Source of the DNA: Gammaproteobacteria bacterium
Lineage (GTDB): Bacteria > Pseudomonadota > Gammaproteobacteria > PS1 > Pseudothioglobaceae
Assembly: GCA_029243595.1 (NCBI GenBank)
Contig: JAQWRQ010000016.1
Location: 1 to 40,827, forward strand
Direction: 5' to 3'
Length of the DNA stretch: 40,827 nt
Part shown: positions 8,819-21,080 of the stretch, in pieces
How positions within the stretch are numbered: position 1 is the first letter of the stretch
How the letters are laid out: every line of letters begins with the position of its first letter
Program-made: the position numbers and the translations under genes
The notes under the pieces: model-generated
Database searches by the model: none
Seen by the model: the letters and a program-made list of their open reading frames with translations, nothing else
Told to the model about the DNA's origin: nothing

Positions 8819-8848
8819 GCAAAAATAACAGCGCAATAGGTGTTACAC

Positions 8849-9706
8849 ATGCTACTAGACAATTCAGATGAGTATCAATATTGGCGAGACGAAAAACTCG
8901 CCAACATCCCGACCCAGTTAAACGATTGTATTGTTGAAATACAAAACCCGTTTGAACTCTCAAGTGCAGAAAAAAACAAAATTACCGACCTTTGTCAAAG
9001 GGGCAATTTTTCCTTATTTCAAATCCAGCCTATTGATCAATACGACACAGCGATTATCAGTATCAACGCCCAATTTGGGCTAACGGACTTCGATCAACAC
9101 TTGTTTGTTAAAACCGGTGGACTGGCACACATCACCCAGGGTGGCGAAAAAGACCAGGGAGAATTTATCCCCTACACCGATAAAAACATAGGCTGGCATA
9201 CCGATGGCTACTACAATGCAATTGATGCACGTATTCGTGCATTCTCCTTGTTCTGTGTTAACCCTGCGACTCAAGGTGGTGTCAATGAATGGATCGATCC
9301 ACAAATGATCTATCTACTACTACGAGAAGATAACCCTGATATTGCCAAAGCACTCACACACTCGAAAGCCATGAGTATTCCGGAGCACGAAGTTGATGGC
9401 GTCGTTAGACGCGAGAAATCAACGGGGCCGATATTCTTTGTTGATGAGCTTAGTGGGTCGCTTTATATGCGCTACACTCAACGCAAGAAAAATATTAATT
9501 TTTTAGATTCTACTGAAATCAAACAAGCCGTTGAACACTTAGACGCTCTACTAAGTACAAAAACCGATTATCATTTTCAACATCTAATGCAATCTGGCCA
9601 AGGTTTATTGTGTAACAACATCCTGCATAAGCGTAATAGCTTTACTGATGATATTAACAATCCAAGACTCTTACTCAGAGGGCGATATTTCAATCGGATC
9701 AAATAG
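8849..9706 (+). CDS. TauD/TfdA-family Fe(II)/2-oxoglutarate dioxygenase-like protein
   Basis: The 285-residue protein looks like a member of the TauD/TfdA fold, whose members hydroxylate small acids using Fe(II) and 2-oxoglutarate. WHTDGYYN supplies the HxD pair (His117, Asp119), the distal His is probably His260 in NILHKRNSF, and Arg277 or Arg279 in LLLRGRYF would bind the co-substrate. A GTG at 8840 would extend the frame by three residues, but AGGTG at 8838-8842 is a ribosome site spaced 6 bases from the ATG at 8849, so I chose the ATG. The substrate is unknown. It precedes ampD by 15 bases. Confidence 0.8.
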   Translation: MLLDNSDEYQYWRDEKLANIPTQLNDCIVEIQNPFELSSAEKNKITDLCQRGNFSLFQIQPIDQYDTAIISINAQFGLTDFDQHLFVKTGGLAHITQGGEKDQGEFIPYTDKNIGWHTDGYYNAIDARIRAFSLFCVNPATQGGVNEWIDPQMIYLLLREDNPDIAKALTHSKAMSIPEHEVDGVVRREKSTGPIFFVDELSGSLYMRYTQRKKNINFLDSTEIKQAVEHLDALLSTKTDYHFQHLMQSGQGLLCNNILHKRNSFTDDINNPRLLLRGRYFNRIK

Positions 9707-9721
9707 GGTTATAATCACCTC

Positions 9722-10240
9722 ATGATTAACAACCACTTACTCAGTCTCGCTAAGCAGTCACCTTCAGATAATAAAAATGAACGACCAGACAATGAGATTT
9801 CACTAGTGGTGATTCACAATATATCCCTACCACCAGGTGAATTTAACAACGACTATGTAGAACAATTCTTTACCAATCAGCTTGATTTTGATAAACATAC
9901 TTATTTTAAAAATATTAAAGAAATGCAGGTGTCTGCACACCTATTAATTAAACGCGATGGCTCAAGCATACAATTTGTACCATTCGATCAACGTGCCTGG
10001 CATGCAGGTAAATCCAGTTATAAAGGTCGAGATAATTGTAATGATTACTCTATTGGTATCGAGCTAGAAGGAAGCGACAATCTTGCGTATGAAGCGGTAC
10101 AATATCAATCATTAAAAATAATATTAAATTTATTAAAGGTTCATTACCCAATCGAGGCTGTTGTTGGGCACAGCGACATTGCTCCAGGTAGAAAAACTGA
10201 CCCAGGTAAAGCCTTTAATTGGGATGAAATACAGGATTAA
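9722..10240 (+). CDS. ampD: N-acetyl-anhydromuramyl-L-alanine amidase AmpD, cytoplasmic
   Basis: AmpD cleaves the peptide from anhydromuropeptides during cell-wall recycling. The 172-residue protein has the amidase_2 fold with candidate zinc ligands His32 (VVIHN), His150 (VVGHSDIAPGRKTDPG) and Asp160 in the same segment. Glu116 in IGIELEG is the likely catalytic acid. WHAGKSS near residue 93 is also typical. There is no signal peptide, so it is the cytoplasmic AmpD rather than a periplasmic AmiD. It lies 5 bases before kdsC, giving a small envelope-precursor group. Confidence 0.93.
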   Translation: MINNHLLSLAKQSPSDNKNERPDNEISLVVIHNISLPPGEFNNDYVEQFFTNQLDFDKHTYFKNIKEMQVSAHLLIKRDGSSIQFVPFDQRAWHAGKSSYKGRDNCNDYSIGIELEGSDNLAYEAVQYQSLKIILNLLKVHYPIEAVVGHSDIAPGRKTDPGKAFNWDEIQD

Positions 10241-10245
10241 TATAC

Positions 10246-10779
10246 ATGAAACTACTCAATAAATCTTACTTACGCGCCAAGCAAATCAAACTTATTATCT
10301 TTGACGTTGATGGCGTTTTAACCGATGGTGGGTTGTACTTTTCTGATGGCGGAGAAGAGTTCAAACGCTTTAATTCGCTTGACGGCTTGGGCATCAAAAT
10401 CCTAAAAGACAATGGAGTTGAACCTGCTGTCATTACTGCGCGTAACTCAACAACGGTTGAACATCGCATGAAAAATCTAGGTATAACGCATTTTTACCAG
10501 GGCCAAGATGACAAAGTTGTCGCCTTTAATGATTTACTAAACAAGCTCAACCTAACAGCCGACCAAGTTGCCTATATGGGTGATGACGTCATTGATTTGC
10601 CAGTGATGACTAAAGTAGGCTTGCCGATTGCAGTTGCTAATGCACATGAATTGGTTAAAGAAAATGCTTGCATAGTAACAGACAAGGTAGGTGGTCATGG
10701 CGCTGTCAGAGAAGCATGTGACTTTATTCTAAAGGCGCAAGATACCTTCGATGAGGCGATGAAAGTCTATTTGACGTGA
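10246..10779 (+). CDS. kdsC: 3-deoxy-D-manno-octulosonate 8-phosphate phosphatase
   Basis: KdsC removes phosphate from KDO-8-phosphate, giving KDO for lipopolysaccharide. The 177-residue protein is a cap-less HAD phosphatase of normal length. It has FDVDGVLTDGGLYF (Asp20 nucleophile, Asp22), the ITARNS motif near residue 65, and YMGDDVIDLPVM as the metal-binding motif. The C-terminal VTDKVGGHGAVREACDFIL is typical of KdsC rather than other HAD enzymes. Its TGA overlaps the GTG start of the next gene (GTGA). Confidence 0.95.
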   Translation: MKLLNKSYLRAKQIKLIIFDVDGVLTDGGLYFSDGGEEFKRFNSLDGLGIKILKDNGVEPAVITARNSTTVEHRMKNLGITHFYQGQDDKVVAFNDLLNKLNLTADQVAYMGDDVIDLPVMTKVGLPIAVANAHELVKENACIVTDKVGGHGAVREACDFILKAQDTFDEAMKVYLT

Positions 10780-11084
10780 CCGATTTTCAGCAGCAATGCT
10801 ACCAAACACTTCAAGATAAAGTTCCTGCTGGTCGGGTTATTACTTATGGGGGTTTAGCGCAATTGATCGGCCATCCTAATGCGCATCGAGCTGTTGGTAA
10901 TGCGATGAATAAAAACCCCTTTGCACCCAAGGTTCCTTGCCATCGCGTGGTCAAATCAAATGGTGATTTAGGTGGGTTCGCACTCGACTTGAAGATCAAA
11001 ATAAAACGCCTTCAAAAAGAAGGCGTTCAAGTCATGAATAATAAGATTGTTGACTTTAAAGAAAAAGTCGTCAAGATAGCTTAG
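10776..11084 (+). CDS. One-domain O6-alkylguanine-DNA alkyltransferase-like protein
   Basis: The 102-residue protein matches the C-terminal DNA-binding domain of Ogt/MGMT, which repairs O6-alkylguanine. VPAGRVITYGGLAQLIG is the helix-turn-helix region, AHRAVGNAMNKNP carries the conserved arginine, and VPCHRVV keeps Cys55, the alkyl acceptor. Stand-alone alkyltransferase-like proteins usually replace this Cys with Trp, so this small form may still transfer alkyl groups. The N-terminal domain of Ogt is missing. The start is a GTG overlapping the kdsC stop. The last bases overlap the end of atpC on the other strand, and the frame contains the atp terminator. Confidence 0.85.
   Translation: MTDFQQQCYQTLQDKVPAGRVITYGGLAQLIGHPNAHRAVGNAMNKNPFAPKVPCHRVVKSNGDLGGFALDLKIKIKRLQKEGVQVMNNKIVDFKEKVVKIA
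11005..11027 (-). terminator. Rho-independent terminator of the atp operon
   Basis: Read on the minus strand, AACGCCTTC and GAAGGCGTT pair perfectly (9 bp) around a five-T loop and are followed by TTTTATTTTG. It lies 54 bases beyond the atpC stop and inside the coding region of the converging alkyltransferase-like gene. On the plus strand no T-run follows, so it should act only on atp transcripts. Confidence 0.8.
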
Positions 11085-11497
11085 AGTTTTTTGCCTCGAG
11101 CCTTGGCAATCATTTGTAGTTGTGCCATTGCCTCTGCTAATGCTGCTTGTGTTGTGCCGACATCGTGACCATTATCTGAATTAGTCATAGCCTCTTCTGC
11201 GCGTTGTTTAGCTTCTAATGCTTTAGACTCGTCTAAATCATGTGCGCGAATTGCTGTATCAGAAAAAATCGTTACTGTATCAGGCTGCACCTCAACAATG
11301 CCGCCAGAAACATAAATAGATTCAACGCCCTTTTCAGTTTCAACACGAACTTCACCTGGTTTTAAAACTGATAAGAGTGCAACGTGTTTTGGGTAAATAC
11401 CTAGTTCACCTGTTGATGCCGGTGCAAACACACAGTTCGCTTCACCTGAGTAAAGTGACTCTGTTGCACTAACGACATCGACATGGATGGTTGACAT
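11081..11497 (-). CDS. atpC: ATP synthase F1 epsilon subunit
   Basis: Epsilon is part of the rotor stalk and can inhibit ATP hydrolysis. The 138-residue protein has the N-terminal beta-sandwich (HVDVVSATESLYSGEA, GELGIYPKHVALLS) and the C-terminal two-helix region (about 88-138, ALEAKQRAEEAM through AMAQLQMIAKARGKKL). Length is standard. It starts directly after the atpD stop. Its stop overlaps the converging alkyltransferase-like gene by 3-4 bases. It is the last gene of the operon. Confidence 0.97.
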   Translation of the reverse strand: MSTIHVDVVSATESLYSGEANCVFAPASTGELGIYPKHVALLSVLKPGEVRVETEKGVESIYVSGGIVEVQPDTVTIFSDTAIRAHDLDESKALEAKQRAEEAMTNSDNGHDVGTTQAALAEAMAQLQMIAKARGKKL

Positions 11498-12901
<1,404 letters not shown>

Positions 12902-12916
12902 CTATATTTTTTAAAT

Positions 12917-13780
12917 TTATACCGCAGCAGCACCACTAACAATCTCAGAAATTTCCTGAGTAATTGCCGCCTGTCTTGCCTTGTTGTAAACTAACTCTAA
13001 TTCCTGAACCATGTCGCCTGCATTATCTGTCGCACTCTTCATTGCAATCATTCGTGATGACTGCTCACAAGCAATATTTTCCACCAAACCTTGGTAAACC
13101 AAAGCTTCAATATATCTTACCAATAATGCACTCAATGCTTCTTGGGCATCTGGCTCATAAATATAATCCCAATGATGATCCATATCATCAACTTCGCCTG
13201 CTACCATTGGCACTAATTGCGCCACTGTTGGCGTTTGGGTCATGGTATTTTCAAACCTATTATAAGCCACTGATAACTGCTGAATTTCACCTGCATCGTA
13301 AGCATCTAACATAACTTTGACTGTACCTAGCAAATCATCAAAATGTGGTGCGTCGCCCAGATCTATCAATACTGACTTAATATTTAAGCCTGTATTCTTA
13401 AAGAATGATGTCGCTTTTTTACCGATCGTGCAAATATCAACTTCAATGCCTTTAGCCTGGTAATCAGTTATTTGCTTTAACAAGCTTCTGAATAAGTTGG
13501 TGTTTAGGCCGCCACATAAACCCCTATCACTAGAAATAATGATAATGCCAATACGCTTAACATCGCCAACTTCTTTCATATAAGGGTGCTCAAACTCAGA
13601 GTGAGCGTAAGCCAAATGCCCAATCACTTGGGAAATTTTTTCAGAATAAGGGCGTGATGCCAACATTCTATCTTGGGCTTTTTTCATCTTAGACGCTGCC
13701 ACCATTTCCATGGCCGACGTGATCTTCTGAGTATTTTTAATACTCGCGATCTGTGTTCTAATTTCCTTGCCAGCTGCCAT
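12917..13780 (-). CDS. atpG: ATP synthase F1 gamma subunit
   Basis: Gamma is the central rotating shaft. The 287-residue protein has the conserved N-terminal helix ([20 protein letters not shown], then [17 protein letters not shown]) and the conserved C-terminal helix ending [20 protein letters not shown]. The middle holds the Rossmann-like domain with [15 protein letters not shown]. Length is normal. It sits between atpA (9 bases upstream) and atpD. Confidence 0.97.
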   Translation of the reverse strand: MAAGKEIRTQIASIKNTQKITSAMEMVAASKMKKAQDRMLASRPYSEKISQVIGHLAYAHSEFEHPYMKEVGDVKRIGIIIISSDRGLCGGLNTNLFRSLLKQITDYQAKGIEVDICTIGKKATSFFKNTGLNIKSVLIDLGDAPHFDDLLGTVKVMLDAYDAGEIQQLSVAYNRFENTMTQTPTVAQLVPMVAGEVDDMDHHWDYIYEPDAQEALSALLVRYIEALVYQGLVENIACEQSSRMIAMKSATDNAGDMVQELELVYNKARQAAITQEISEIVSGAAAV

Positions 13781-13789
13781 ATTATCTAC

Positions 13790-15331
13790 TTACCAAGTGT
13801 GGTTTGCTTTAAAGTCATCAATTGCGGCTTGTAACTCTGCTGCAATATCGTCGTTATAGTCGCCTGTTGTATTGATTTTGTCCATCAATGGCACCTGATT
13901 TGCGCCCATGTAAGCAATCAATGCTGCTTCAAAATCAACAACTTTATTGGCATCTATATCATCTAGTGAGCCTGAGTTCGCTGCAAACAACGAAGTTGCC
14001 ATTTCAGCAACCGACATTGGCGCATATTGATTTTGTTTCATCAGCTCAGTCACACGTTGACCACGGTCAATCTGTGCTTTTGTTTCTGCATCAAGGTCTG
14101 AAGCAAACTGTGCAAATGCCGCTAATTCACGGTACTGCGCCAAGTCAAGACGAACACCACCACCTAATTTCTTAATAATGTTGGTCTGTGCTGCACCACC
14201 TACTCGTGATACTGATAAACCCGCATTAATCGCTGGGCGAATACCTGCATTAAATAAATCTGTTTCTAGGAAAATCTGACCATCGGTAATAGAAATTACG
14301 TTAGTTGGTACGAATGCTGACACATCACCACCCTGAGTTTCAATAATTGGCAATGCTGTTAACGAGCCTGTTTTACCTTTGACTTCGCCATCGGTTAACT
14401 GCTCTACATAATCTGCATTGATACGTGACGCACGCTCAAGTAAGCGTGAGTGTAAGTAAAACACGTCGCCTGGGTAAGCCTCACGTCCTGGTGGACGCTT
14501 AAGAAGTAGTGATACTTCACGGTAAGCCCATGCTTGCTTGGTTAAATCATCATAAACAATTAGTGCATCTTCACCACGATCACGGAAGTACTCAGCCATT
14601 GAACAGCCTGCGTATGGTGCGATGTATTGTAGTGCTGGAGATGATGCCGCACCAGCATTAACAATAATTGTATTTTCTAATGCGCCGTGCTCTTCTAGCT
14701 TGCGCACAACCGCCGCTACTGATGAGTCTTTTTGACCGATAGCAACATACACACACTTAACACCCGTGTCTTTTTGGTTAATAATTGCATCAATCGCTAC
14801 GGCCGTTTTGCCCGTTTGACGATCACCAATAATTAGCTCACGTTGGCCACGGCCAACTGGTACCATCGCATCAATCGCTTTCACACCGGTTTGAATTGGC
14901 TCATCAACACTTTGACGATCAATTACACCAGGCGCCATAATCTCTAATGGGCGTGCGCCTTGGGCTTTAATATCGCCTTTACCATCAATTGGCTTTCCTA
15001 GTGCACTAACCACACGACCTAGCATTGCTTCACCTACTGGTACTTCCATCAAGCGATTGGTACATTTAACTGTATCGCCTTCAGAAATATGTAAATAGTC
15101 ACCTAAAACTACTGAGCCAACTGAGTCTTGCTCTAAGTTCAATGCCATACCGAACGTGTTGCCCGGAAATTCTAGCATTTCACCAAACTGAACATCTGCC
15201 AACCCGTGAATACGAACGATGCCATCACTTACACTGATTACCGTACCTTCAGTACGTGCTTCAGCTGCAAAATCAAAGCCTTCTATTTGTTTTTTAATTA
15301 AATCACTAATCTCGCTGGCGTTTAATTGCAT
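13790..15331 (-). CDS. atpA: ATP synthase F1 alpha subunit
   Basis: Alpha forms the non-catalytic sites of the F1 hexamer. The 513-residue protein has the Walker A loop [15 protein letters not shown] near residue 170, [17 protein letters not shown] as Walker B, and the alpha signature region [17 protein letters not shown]. The N-terminal [20 protein letters not shown] is typical. Length equals that of E. coli AtpA. Spacing to atpH upstream is 24 bases. Confidence 0.98.
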   Translation of the reverse strand: MQLNASEISDLIKKQIEGFDFAAEARTEGTVISVSDGIVRIHGLADVQFGEMLEFPGNTFGMALNLEQDSVGSVVLGDYLHISEGDTVKCTNRLMEVPVGEAMLGRVVSALGKPIDGKGDIKAQGARPLEIMAPGVIDRQSVDEPIQTGVKAIDAMVPVGRGQRELIIGDRQTGKTAVAIDAIINQKDTGVKCVYVAIGQKDSSVAAVVRKLEEHGALENTIIVNAGAASSPALQYIAPYAGCSMAEYFRDRGEDALIVYDDLTKQAWAYREVSLLLKRPPGREAYPGDVFYLHSRLLERASRINADYVEQLTDGEVKGKTGSLTALPIIETQGGDVSAFVPTNVISITDGQIFLETDLFNAGIRPAINAGLSVSRVGGAAQTNIIKKLGGGVRLDLAQYRELAAFAQFASDLDAETKAQIDRGQRVTELMKQNQYAPMSVAEMATSLFAANSGSLDDIDANKVVDFEAALIAYMGANQVPLMDKINTTGDYNDDIAAELQAAIDDFKANHTW

Positions 15332-15355
15332 AACCCTTCCTCTTAATAAAATAAA

Positions 15356-15904
15356 TTAATTAATTGACAAACGTGAACCCAGCTCATTTACTCGAGCCTT
15401 GATTGACAAGTCAATTACTTTGTCACCTTCTTTAATCACTACGCCACCCACTAGATTTTCATCCACTTCGGTGTCGATACTTACTGTTGTACTGTATTTA
15501 TCAGATAAATCACTCACAATTTGTTTTTCTTCAGCGGCGCTTAACTTATAAGCACTAATCACATGAAATGTCTTAGCATCACTACTAAGGTTGCTCATTG
15601 CATCAAACAACTCAAGCATACTTGGCAATGCGCCAATACGGCTGTTGTCTAACAACAAAGCAACAAAAGACGTTTCTTCTGTATTTAACGCTCTGCCTAA
15701 AATCGACCCAAACAACGCCACAACCGCTTGCGCTTTATTCTCATTGGTTGCGCCTGGCGAAGCAATAAATGCTTGCATGTTTTCATCATTAGCCAATTGT
15801 GCGCCCGCCTCTAATACACCCCTCCAGTCTGAATGCGACTTATTTTGCTCAGCAATTTCAAAAACTGCGTTAGCGTAGGGTTTGGCGATTGTTGTTAGTT
15901 CCAC
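15356..15904 (-). CDS. atpH: ATP synthase F1 delta subunit
   Basis: Delta links F1 to the peripheral stalk formed by subunit b. The 182-residue protein starts MELTTIAKPYANAVFEIAEQ, the family hallmark, and ends with LVGGVVIKEGDKVIDLSIKARVNELGSRL, the conserved C-terminal signature. It is a few residues longer than the common 177, which is within family range. It lies 9 bases after atpF. Confidence 0.96.
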   Translation of the reverse strand: MELTTIAKPYANAVFEIAEQNKSHSDWRGVLEAGAQLANDENMQAFIASPGATNENKAQAVVALFGSILGRALNTEETSFVALLLDNSRIGALPSMLELFDAMSNLSSDAKTFHVISAYKLSAAEEKQIVSDLSDKYSTTVSIDTEVDENLVGGVVIKEGDKVIDLSIKARVNELGSRLSIN

Positions 15905-15913
15905 TGATCGATC

Positions 15914-16384
15914 CTATAGTGTTTGTGACAATTTGCCTAACATGTCTTTATGCGTTTTAGCGTCTACTTCTTTAGCCAATACTGAATTTACACCTTGCAT
16001 AACTAAATCAGACACTTGGTCTTTTAGCTCATTACGAACACGGTTAGCTTCTTGATCAATCTCTGCTTGTGCGCTTGTTTTGATTCTATCGGCTTCTTGT
16101 GAAGCAGTATCCTTAGCATCTTCAACCATCGTTGACGCTTGTCTACCTGCATTAGCAATAATTTCAGCTGCTTGGTCTTTAGACTGGTTAAGCATTTCTT
16201 GCGCTTTTTGCTGTGCTTCTTTATGCTCTGATAAACCACGTTCTGCTGCAATCAAACCACTTTCAATGCGCTTTTTACGCTCGTCCATGGCAGCAACAAT
16301 TGGGGGCCAAATAAACTTCATGCAGAACCATGTAAACATGGCGAACATGATTAACTGGCCAATCATTGTCAAATTAATATTCAT
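15914..16384 (-). CDS. atpF: ATP synthase Fo subunit b
   Basis: Subunit b forms the peripheral stalk. The 156-residue protein begins [20 protein letters not shown], one membrane helix, followed by CMKFIWPPI. The rest is a long charged helix (about 30-156) rich in Lys, Glu and Ala, ending in the delta-binding region. Length matches E. coli AtpF exactly. Only one b gene is present, so the stalk is a homodimer. Confidence 0.97.
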   Translation of the reverse strand: MNINLTMIGQLIMFAMFTWFCMKFIWPPIVAAMDERKKRIESGLIAAERGLSEHKEAQQKAQEMLNQSKDQAAEIIANAGRQASTMVEDAKDTASQEADRIKTSAQAEIDQEANRVRNELKDQVSDLVMQGVNSVLAKEVDAKTHKDMLGKLSQTL

Positions 16385-16419
16385 AGCTTAAACCTTGTGT
16401 GCTTTTAAATAAACAGTCT

Positions 16420-16662
<243 letters not shown>

Positions 16663-16683
16663 TTACTCCTATTTATAAAAAAA

Positions 16684-17879
<1,196 letters not shown>

Positions 17880-17918
17880 CGCCAAAACCTCAATATGTAC
17901 AAACCCACAAAATTGTGA

Positions 17919-17947
17919 ATTATACAGTCTTGATAATAAAAATTAAA
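17919..17947 (-). promoter_or_regulatory. Promoter of the atp operon
   Basis: On the minus strand TTTAAT (17942-17947) and a perfect TATAAT (17919-17924) are separated by 17 bases, 40 bases before the atpI ATG. The region between this promoter and the divergent sqr promoter is AT-rich and short, so a shared regulator could act on both. Confidence 0.65.
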
Positions 17948-18011
17948 GCCGTTTTTGCTGAAAAATTGGTTTTATTGCCTAGTATTAATAGGTAACGATA
18001 TTCTTATACAT

Positions 18012-18040
18012 TTGACAACAATGCCAACTCTATCAATAAT
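18012..18040 (+). promoter_or_regulatory. Strong sigma-70-type promoter of sqr
   Basis: A perfect TTGACA (18012-18017) and AATAAT (18035-18040) are separated by 17 bases, the closest match to consensus seen in this window. The predicted transcript starts about 30 bases before the ATG, which has GGAGAG as ribosome site. Both suggest high expression. Confidence 0.8.
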
Positions 18041-18075
18041 GGCTTTTTTTGAAACAAACTAACCGAGGAGAGAAT

Positions 18076-19362
18076 ATGGCACACGTTGTCGTTATTGGCG
18101 CAAGTACGGGCGGATTACCTTTTGCCTACGATGCTAAAAAAACACTAGGGAAAGACCACAAAGTTACGGTAATTTCCAACAACCCTGATTTTAACTTTAT
18201 TCCTTCCAACCCATGGGTAGCAGTTGGCTGGCGCTCTGAAGATGACATTAGTTTTGAATTGGAGCCTAGGCTTAAGAAAAAAGACATTAATTTAATTGTT
18301 GGTGAAGCCACTGAAATTAAACCTAACGATAATCAAGTCATAGTTGGCGATCAAGTAGTGGATTACGACTACTTAGTGTTGGCTACCGGCCCTAAACTGG
18401 CTTTTGATGAAGTAGATGGCCTTGGCCCTGACGGGCACAGTGTTTCAATCTGTACAACAGCACATGCCAAGGTTGCCTCTAATGAATGGGAAACATTCTG
18501 TAATAATGGCGGTGGCCCGATTGTGGTTGGCGCAGTGCAAGGCGCCTCGTGCTTTGGTCCGGCTTATGAATTTGCTTGTATTATGGACACCGACCTTAAA
18601 AAACGCGGCATTCGTGACAAGTGTCCGATGACCTTTGTCACCGCTGAGCCGTATATTGGTCATCTTGGCCTCGGTGGTGTTGGCGACTCAAAGGGCTTAT
18701 TAGAGTCAGAATTCAGACAACGCCATATTAAATGGATCACCAATTCAAAAGTCACTTCAATTACTAAAGACACGGTAACAGTTGAAGAAGTAGACAGCGA
18801 AGGCGCCGCCATTAAAGCCCATAAAGTTGCCACCAAGCACACGATGATGCTGCCGGCCTTTAAAGGTGTTGATGCTGTAGCAAACTTGTCTAATGTTGAT
18901 GCAGGTTATGTTAATCCACGTGGCTTTGTTATGATTAACGATTATCAGCAATCACCCGTTAAAGACAACATTTTTTCACTCGGTGTGAATATCGCTATCC
19001 CACCGGTTGAGCCAACACCAGTGATGTGTGGCACGCCAAAAACCGGCTACATGATTGAATCTATGGTTACTGCTACCGTACATAATATCGAAGAAATGAT
19101 TGCCGGAAAGTCACCATCCAACATCCCAACTTGGAATGCGGTTTGTATTGCTGACATGGGTGATACCGGTGCAGCGTTTGTGGCCATGCCTCAAATCCCA
19201 CCGCGTAATGTAACCTGGGCCAAAAAAGGCAAGATGATGCACCTCGCAAAAATTGCCTTTGAGAAATTCTTTATTCGTAATATGAAAACAGGTAATCCAG
19301 AACCAGCTTATCAAAAATATATCTTTAAGATGTTGGGCATTGAGCGTTTAAAGAAAAAATAA
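18076..19362 (+). CDS. sqr: Sulfide:quinone oxidoreductase (FAD-dependent)
   Basis: Sqr oxidises sulfide at the inner membrane and passes electrons to quinone, forming sulfane sulfur. The 428-residue protein has an FAD-binding N-terminus (HVVVIGASTGGLPFAY), the ATG motif YLVLATGPKL at 100-109, and three cysteines in the places expected for Sqr: Cys126 (SICTTAHA), Cys159 (GASCFGPAYEF) and Cys318 (PVMCGTPKTGY). The last two would bridge the FAD. The C-terminal stretch after about 390 (MMHLAKIAFEKFFIRNM) is amphipathic and could bind the membrane. A flavocytochrome c flavoprotein is less likely because no signal peptide is present. An in-frame TTG at 18049 was rejected in favour of the ATG with GGAGAG. 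Confidence 0.88.
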   Translation: MAHVVVIGASTGGLPFAYDAKKTLGKDHKVTVISNNPDFNFIPSNPWVAVGWRSEDDISFELEPRLKKKDINLIVGEATEIKPNDNQVIVGDQVVDYDYLVLATGPKLAFDEVDGLGPDGHSVSICTTAHAKVASNEWETFCNNGGGPIVVGAVQGASCFGPAYEFACIMDTDLKKRGIRDKCPMTFVTAEPYIGHLGLGGVGDSKGLLESEFRQRHIKWITNSKVTSITKDTVTVEEVDSEGAAIKAHKVATKHTMMLPAFKGVDAVANLSNVDAGYVNPRGFVMINDYQQSPVKDNIFSLGVNIAIPPVEPTPVMCGTPKTGYMIESMVTATVHNIEEMIAGKSPSNIPTWNAVCIADMGDTGAAFVAMPQIPPRNVTWAKKGKMMHLAKIAFEKFFIRNMKTGNPEPAYQKYIFKMLGIERLKKK

Positions 19363-19377
19363 TTAAAACTAAAAAAT

Positions 19378-19405
19378 CCGCTTACATTTGAGCGGCTTTT
19401 TTATT
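19378..19405. terminator. Bidirectional terminator between sqr and recN
   Basis: CCGCT (19378-19382) and AGCGG (19391-19395) form a short stem, followed on the plus strand by CTTTTTTATT and on the minus strand by ATTTTTTAG. It lies 15 bases after the sqr stop and borders the recN stop, so it can serve both converging genes. Confidence 0.75.
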
Positions 19406-21065
19406 ACGCACTTTTTTCAATCATCTCCTCGGCCGCTGTGCGCGCCTTATCAGTAATCGTTGCGCCACCCAAAATACGTGCAACTTCACTCACACGCTCA
19501 TCAGCCGACAGCTGTTCAACGGTTGTTTGTGCACCATCATCTTGCTGGGCTTTGCTCACACGTAAATGCTGATGTCCAAAACTGGCCACTTGCGCCAAAT
19601 GAGTAATACAAATAATCTGATAGTGTTCGCTCAACTGTTTTAATTTTTGCCCGACGACTTCAGCCACGGCGCCACTAATGCCGACATCAACCTCATCAAA
19701 GATCAAGGTTGGCGTGTATTCACTGTCACTACTCACCACTGAAATTGCTAAAGATATACGCGAGAGCTCGCCGCCTGATGCGACTTTTTTCAAGGCTTTA
19801 AAATCACTGCCCATATTAGTTTTTACTAAAAAATCAACACTCTCATCGCCGTTGTAATGAACACCGATTGTCTTACTTGACAAGTCGACTTTAACCTCAC
19901 TGCCCGGCATACCCAATACTTGCATAGCCTCGGTAACAGCATTTGATAAATGCTTGGCTTTTTCAGTGCGCACTTTACTCAGTTGTTGAGCTTGTGTTTG
20001 ATACTGCTGGGCCAGTTGATCCTTTTGCTGTTGCAAGGCATCGATTGATGCGCCGGCACCGCCAATAGCATCTAACTCATCAGCAATTTTATCTCTAGCG
20101 CTAATTAGTTCTGTAATCTGGCAATTATGCTTGCGTGACAAATCATGCAATTCGCTTAATCGCTCTTCTAACTCAGCGGTTGTTTGCTCGTCTACTGACA
20201 AGCTGGATAAATAATTATTTAGCTCATAAATACTTTCTTGTGTTTGTAGCTGTGCACTAGACAATAACGCTGAGATTGGTTGTAACTTCTCGTCTGTTTC
20301 TGCTGCCAAGCTCAATTCATAACTCAAACTGTTCAGCTGTGTATTAACGCCGGACTCTTGTTCCAGCTGGTTGAGAATATTAGAAGCCTTCTCAATCAAA
20401 CTGGCGGCATTTGCACTGGTTTTAAAATCACTCTCAATATTGTCTAGTTCATCTTGAATGAGTTCAGCGCTTTCTAATTCTTGTAGCTGGTGCTGCAATA
20501 AAGTTTTTTGTTGCAGTTTTAAATCTTGATTACTACTCAACTCTTCAATCTGACTGCTTACAGCATTATATTCAGCAACGATTGTATTGAGTTGAGCACA
20601 GGCCTCGCTACTTTGTGCATAAGCATCCAACAACTCTCGCTGTTGATCAGGGCGCAATAGTAATTGATGCTCGTTTTGGCCGTGCATGTCAATCAACATT
20701 TCGCCCACACTTTTCATCACCGATAGTGGAACACTGACGCCATTAACAAATGCTTTGGAGCGCCCATCAGCATTAATAATACGGCGCAAAATACACTCGC
20801 CATCATCCTCGAGTGATTGGTTTTCTAAGTAGTTTTGTATTTTTTGATTATTGGCCACATCAAACACAGCGCTCACTTCAGCCTTGTCTTTACCATGGCG
20901 CACCAAAGTAGAGTCGCCACGCCTACCCAGTGTCAAATTAAGCGCTTGTAATAAAATTGATTTTCCTGCGCCAGTCTCGCCCGTCACTGTGCTCATACCT
21001 GGGGAAAAAGCCAGATCTAAGGTTTCAACAACCGCCAAATTTTTAACCGATAGCTGGGATAACAT
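19404..21065 (-). CDS. recN: DNA repair protein RecN
   Basis: RecN is an SMC-like ATPase that acts in double-strand break repair. The 553-residue protein has the Walker A GETGAGKS at 29-36, a long coiled-coil-like middle (about 150-360, rich in Gln, Leu and Glu), a signature KKVASGGELSRISLAI, and Walker B LIFDEVDVGISG. Length is normal. It follows nadK by 15 bases, a pairing seen in many bacteria. Confidence 0.97.
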   Translation of the reverse strand: MLSQLSVKNLAVVETLDLAFSPGMSTVTGETGAGKSILLQALNLTLGRRGDSTLVRHGKDKAEVSAVFDVANNQKIQNYLENQSLEDDGECILRRIINADGRSKAFVNGVSVPLSVMKSVGEMLIDMHGQNEHQLLLRPDQQRELLDAYAQSSEACAQLNTIVAEYNAVSSQIEELSSNQDLKLQQKTLLQHQLQELESAELIQDELDNIESDFKTSANAASLIEKASNILNQLEQESGVNTQLNSLSYELSLAAETDEKLQPISALLSSAQLQTQESIYELNNYLSSLSVDEQTTAELEERLSELHDLSRKHNCQITELISARDKIADELDAIGGAGASIDALQQQKDQLAQQYQTQAQQLSKVRTEKAKHLSNAVTEAMQVLGMPGSEVKVDLSSKTIGVHYNGDESVDFLVKTNMGSDFKALKKVASGGELSRISLAISVVSSDSEYTPTLIFDEVDVGISGAVAEVVGQKLKQLSEHYQIICITHLAQVASFGHQHLRVSKAQQDDGAQTTVEQLSADERVSEVARILGGATITDKARTAAEEMIEKSA

Positions 21066-21080
21066 AACCGATATTGCGTA

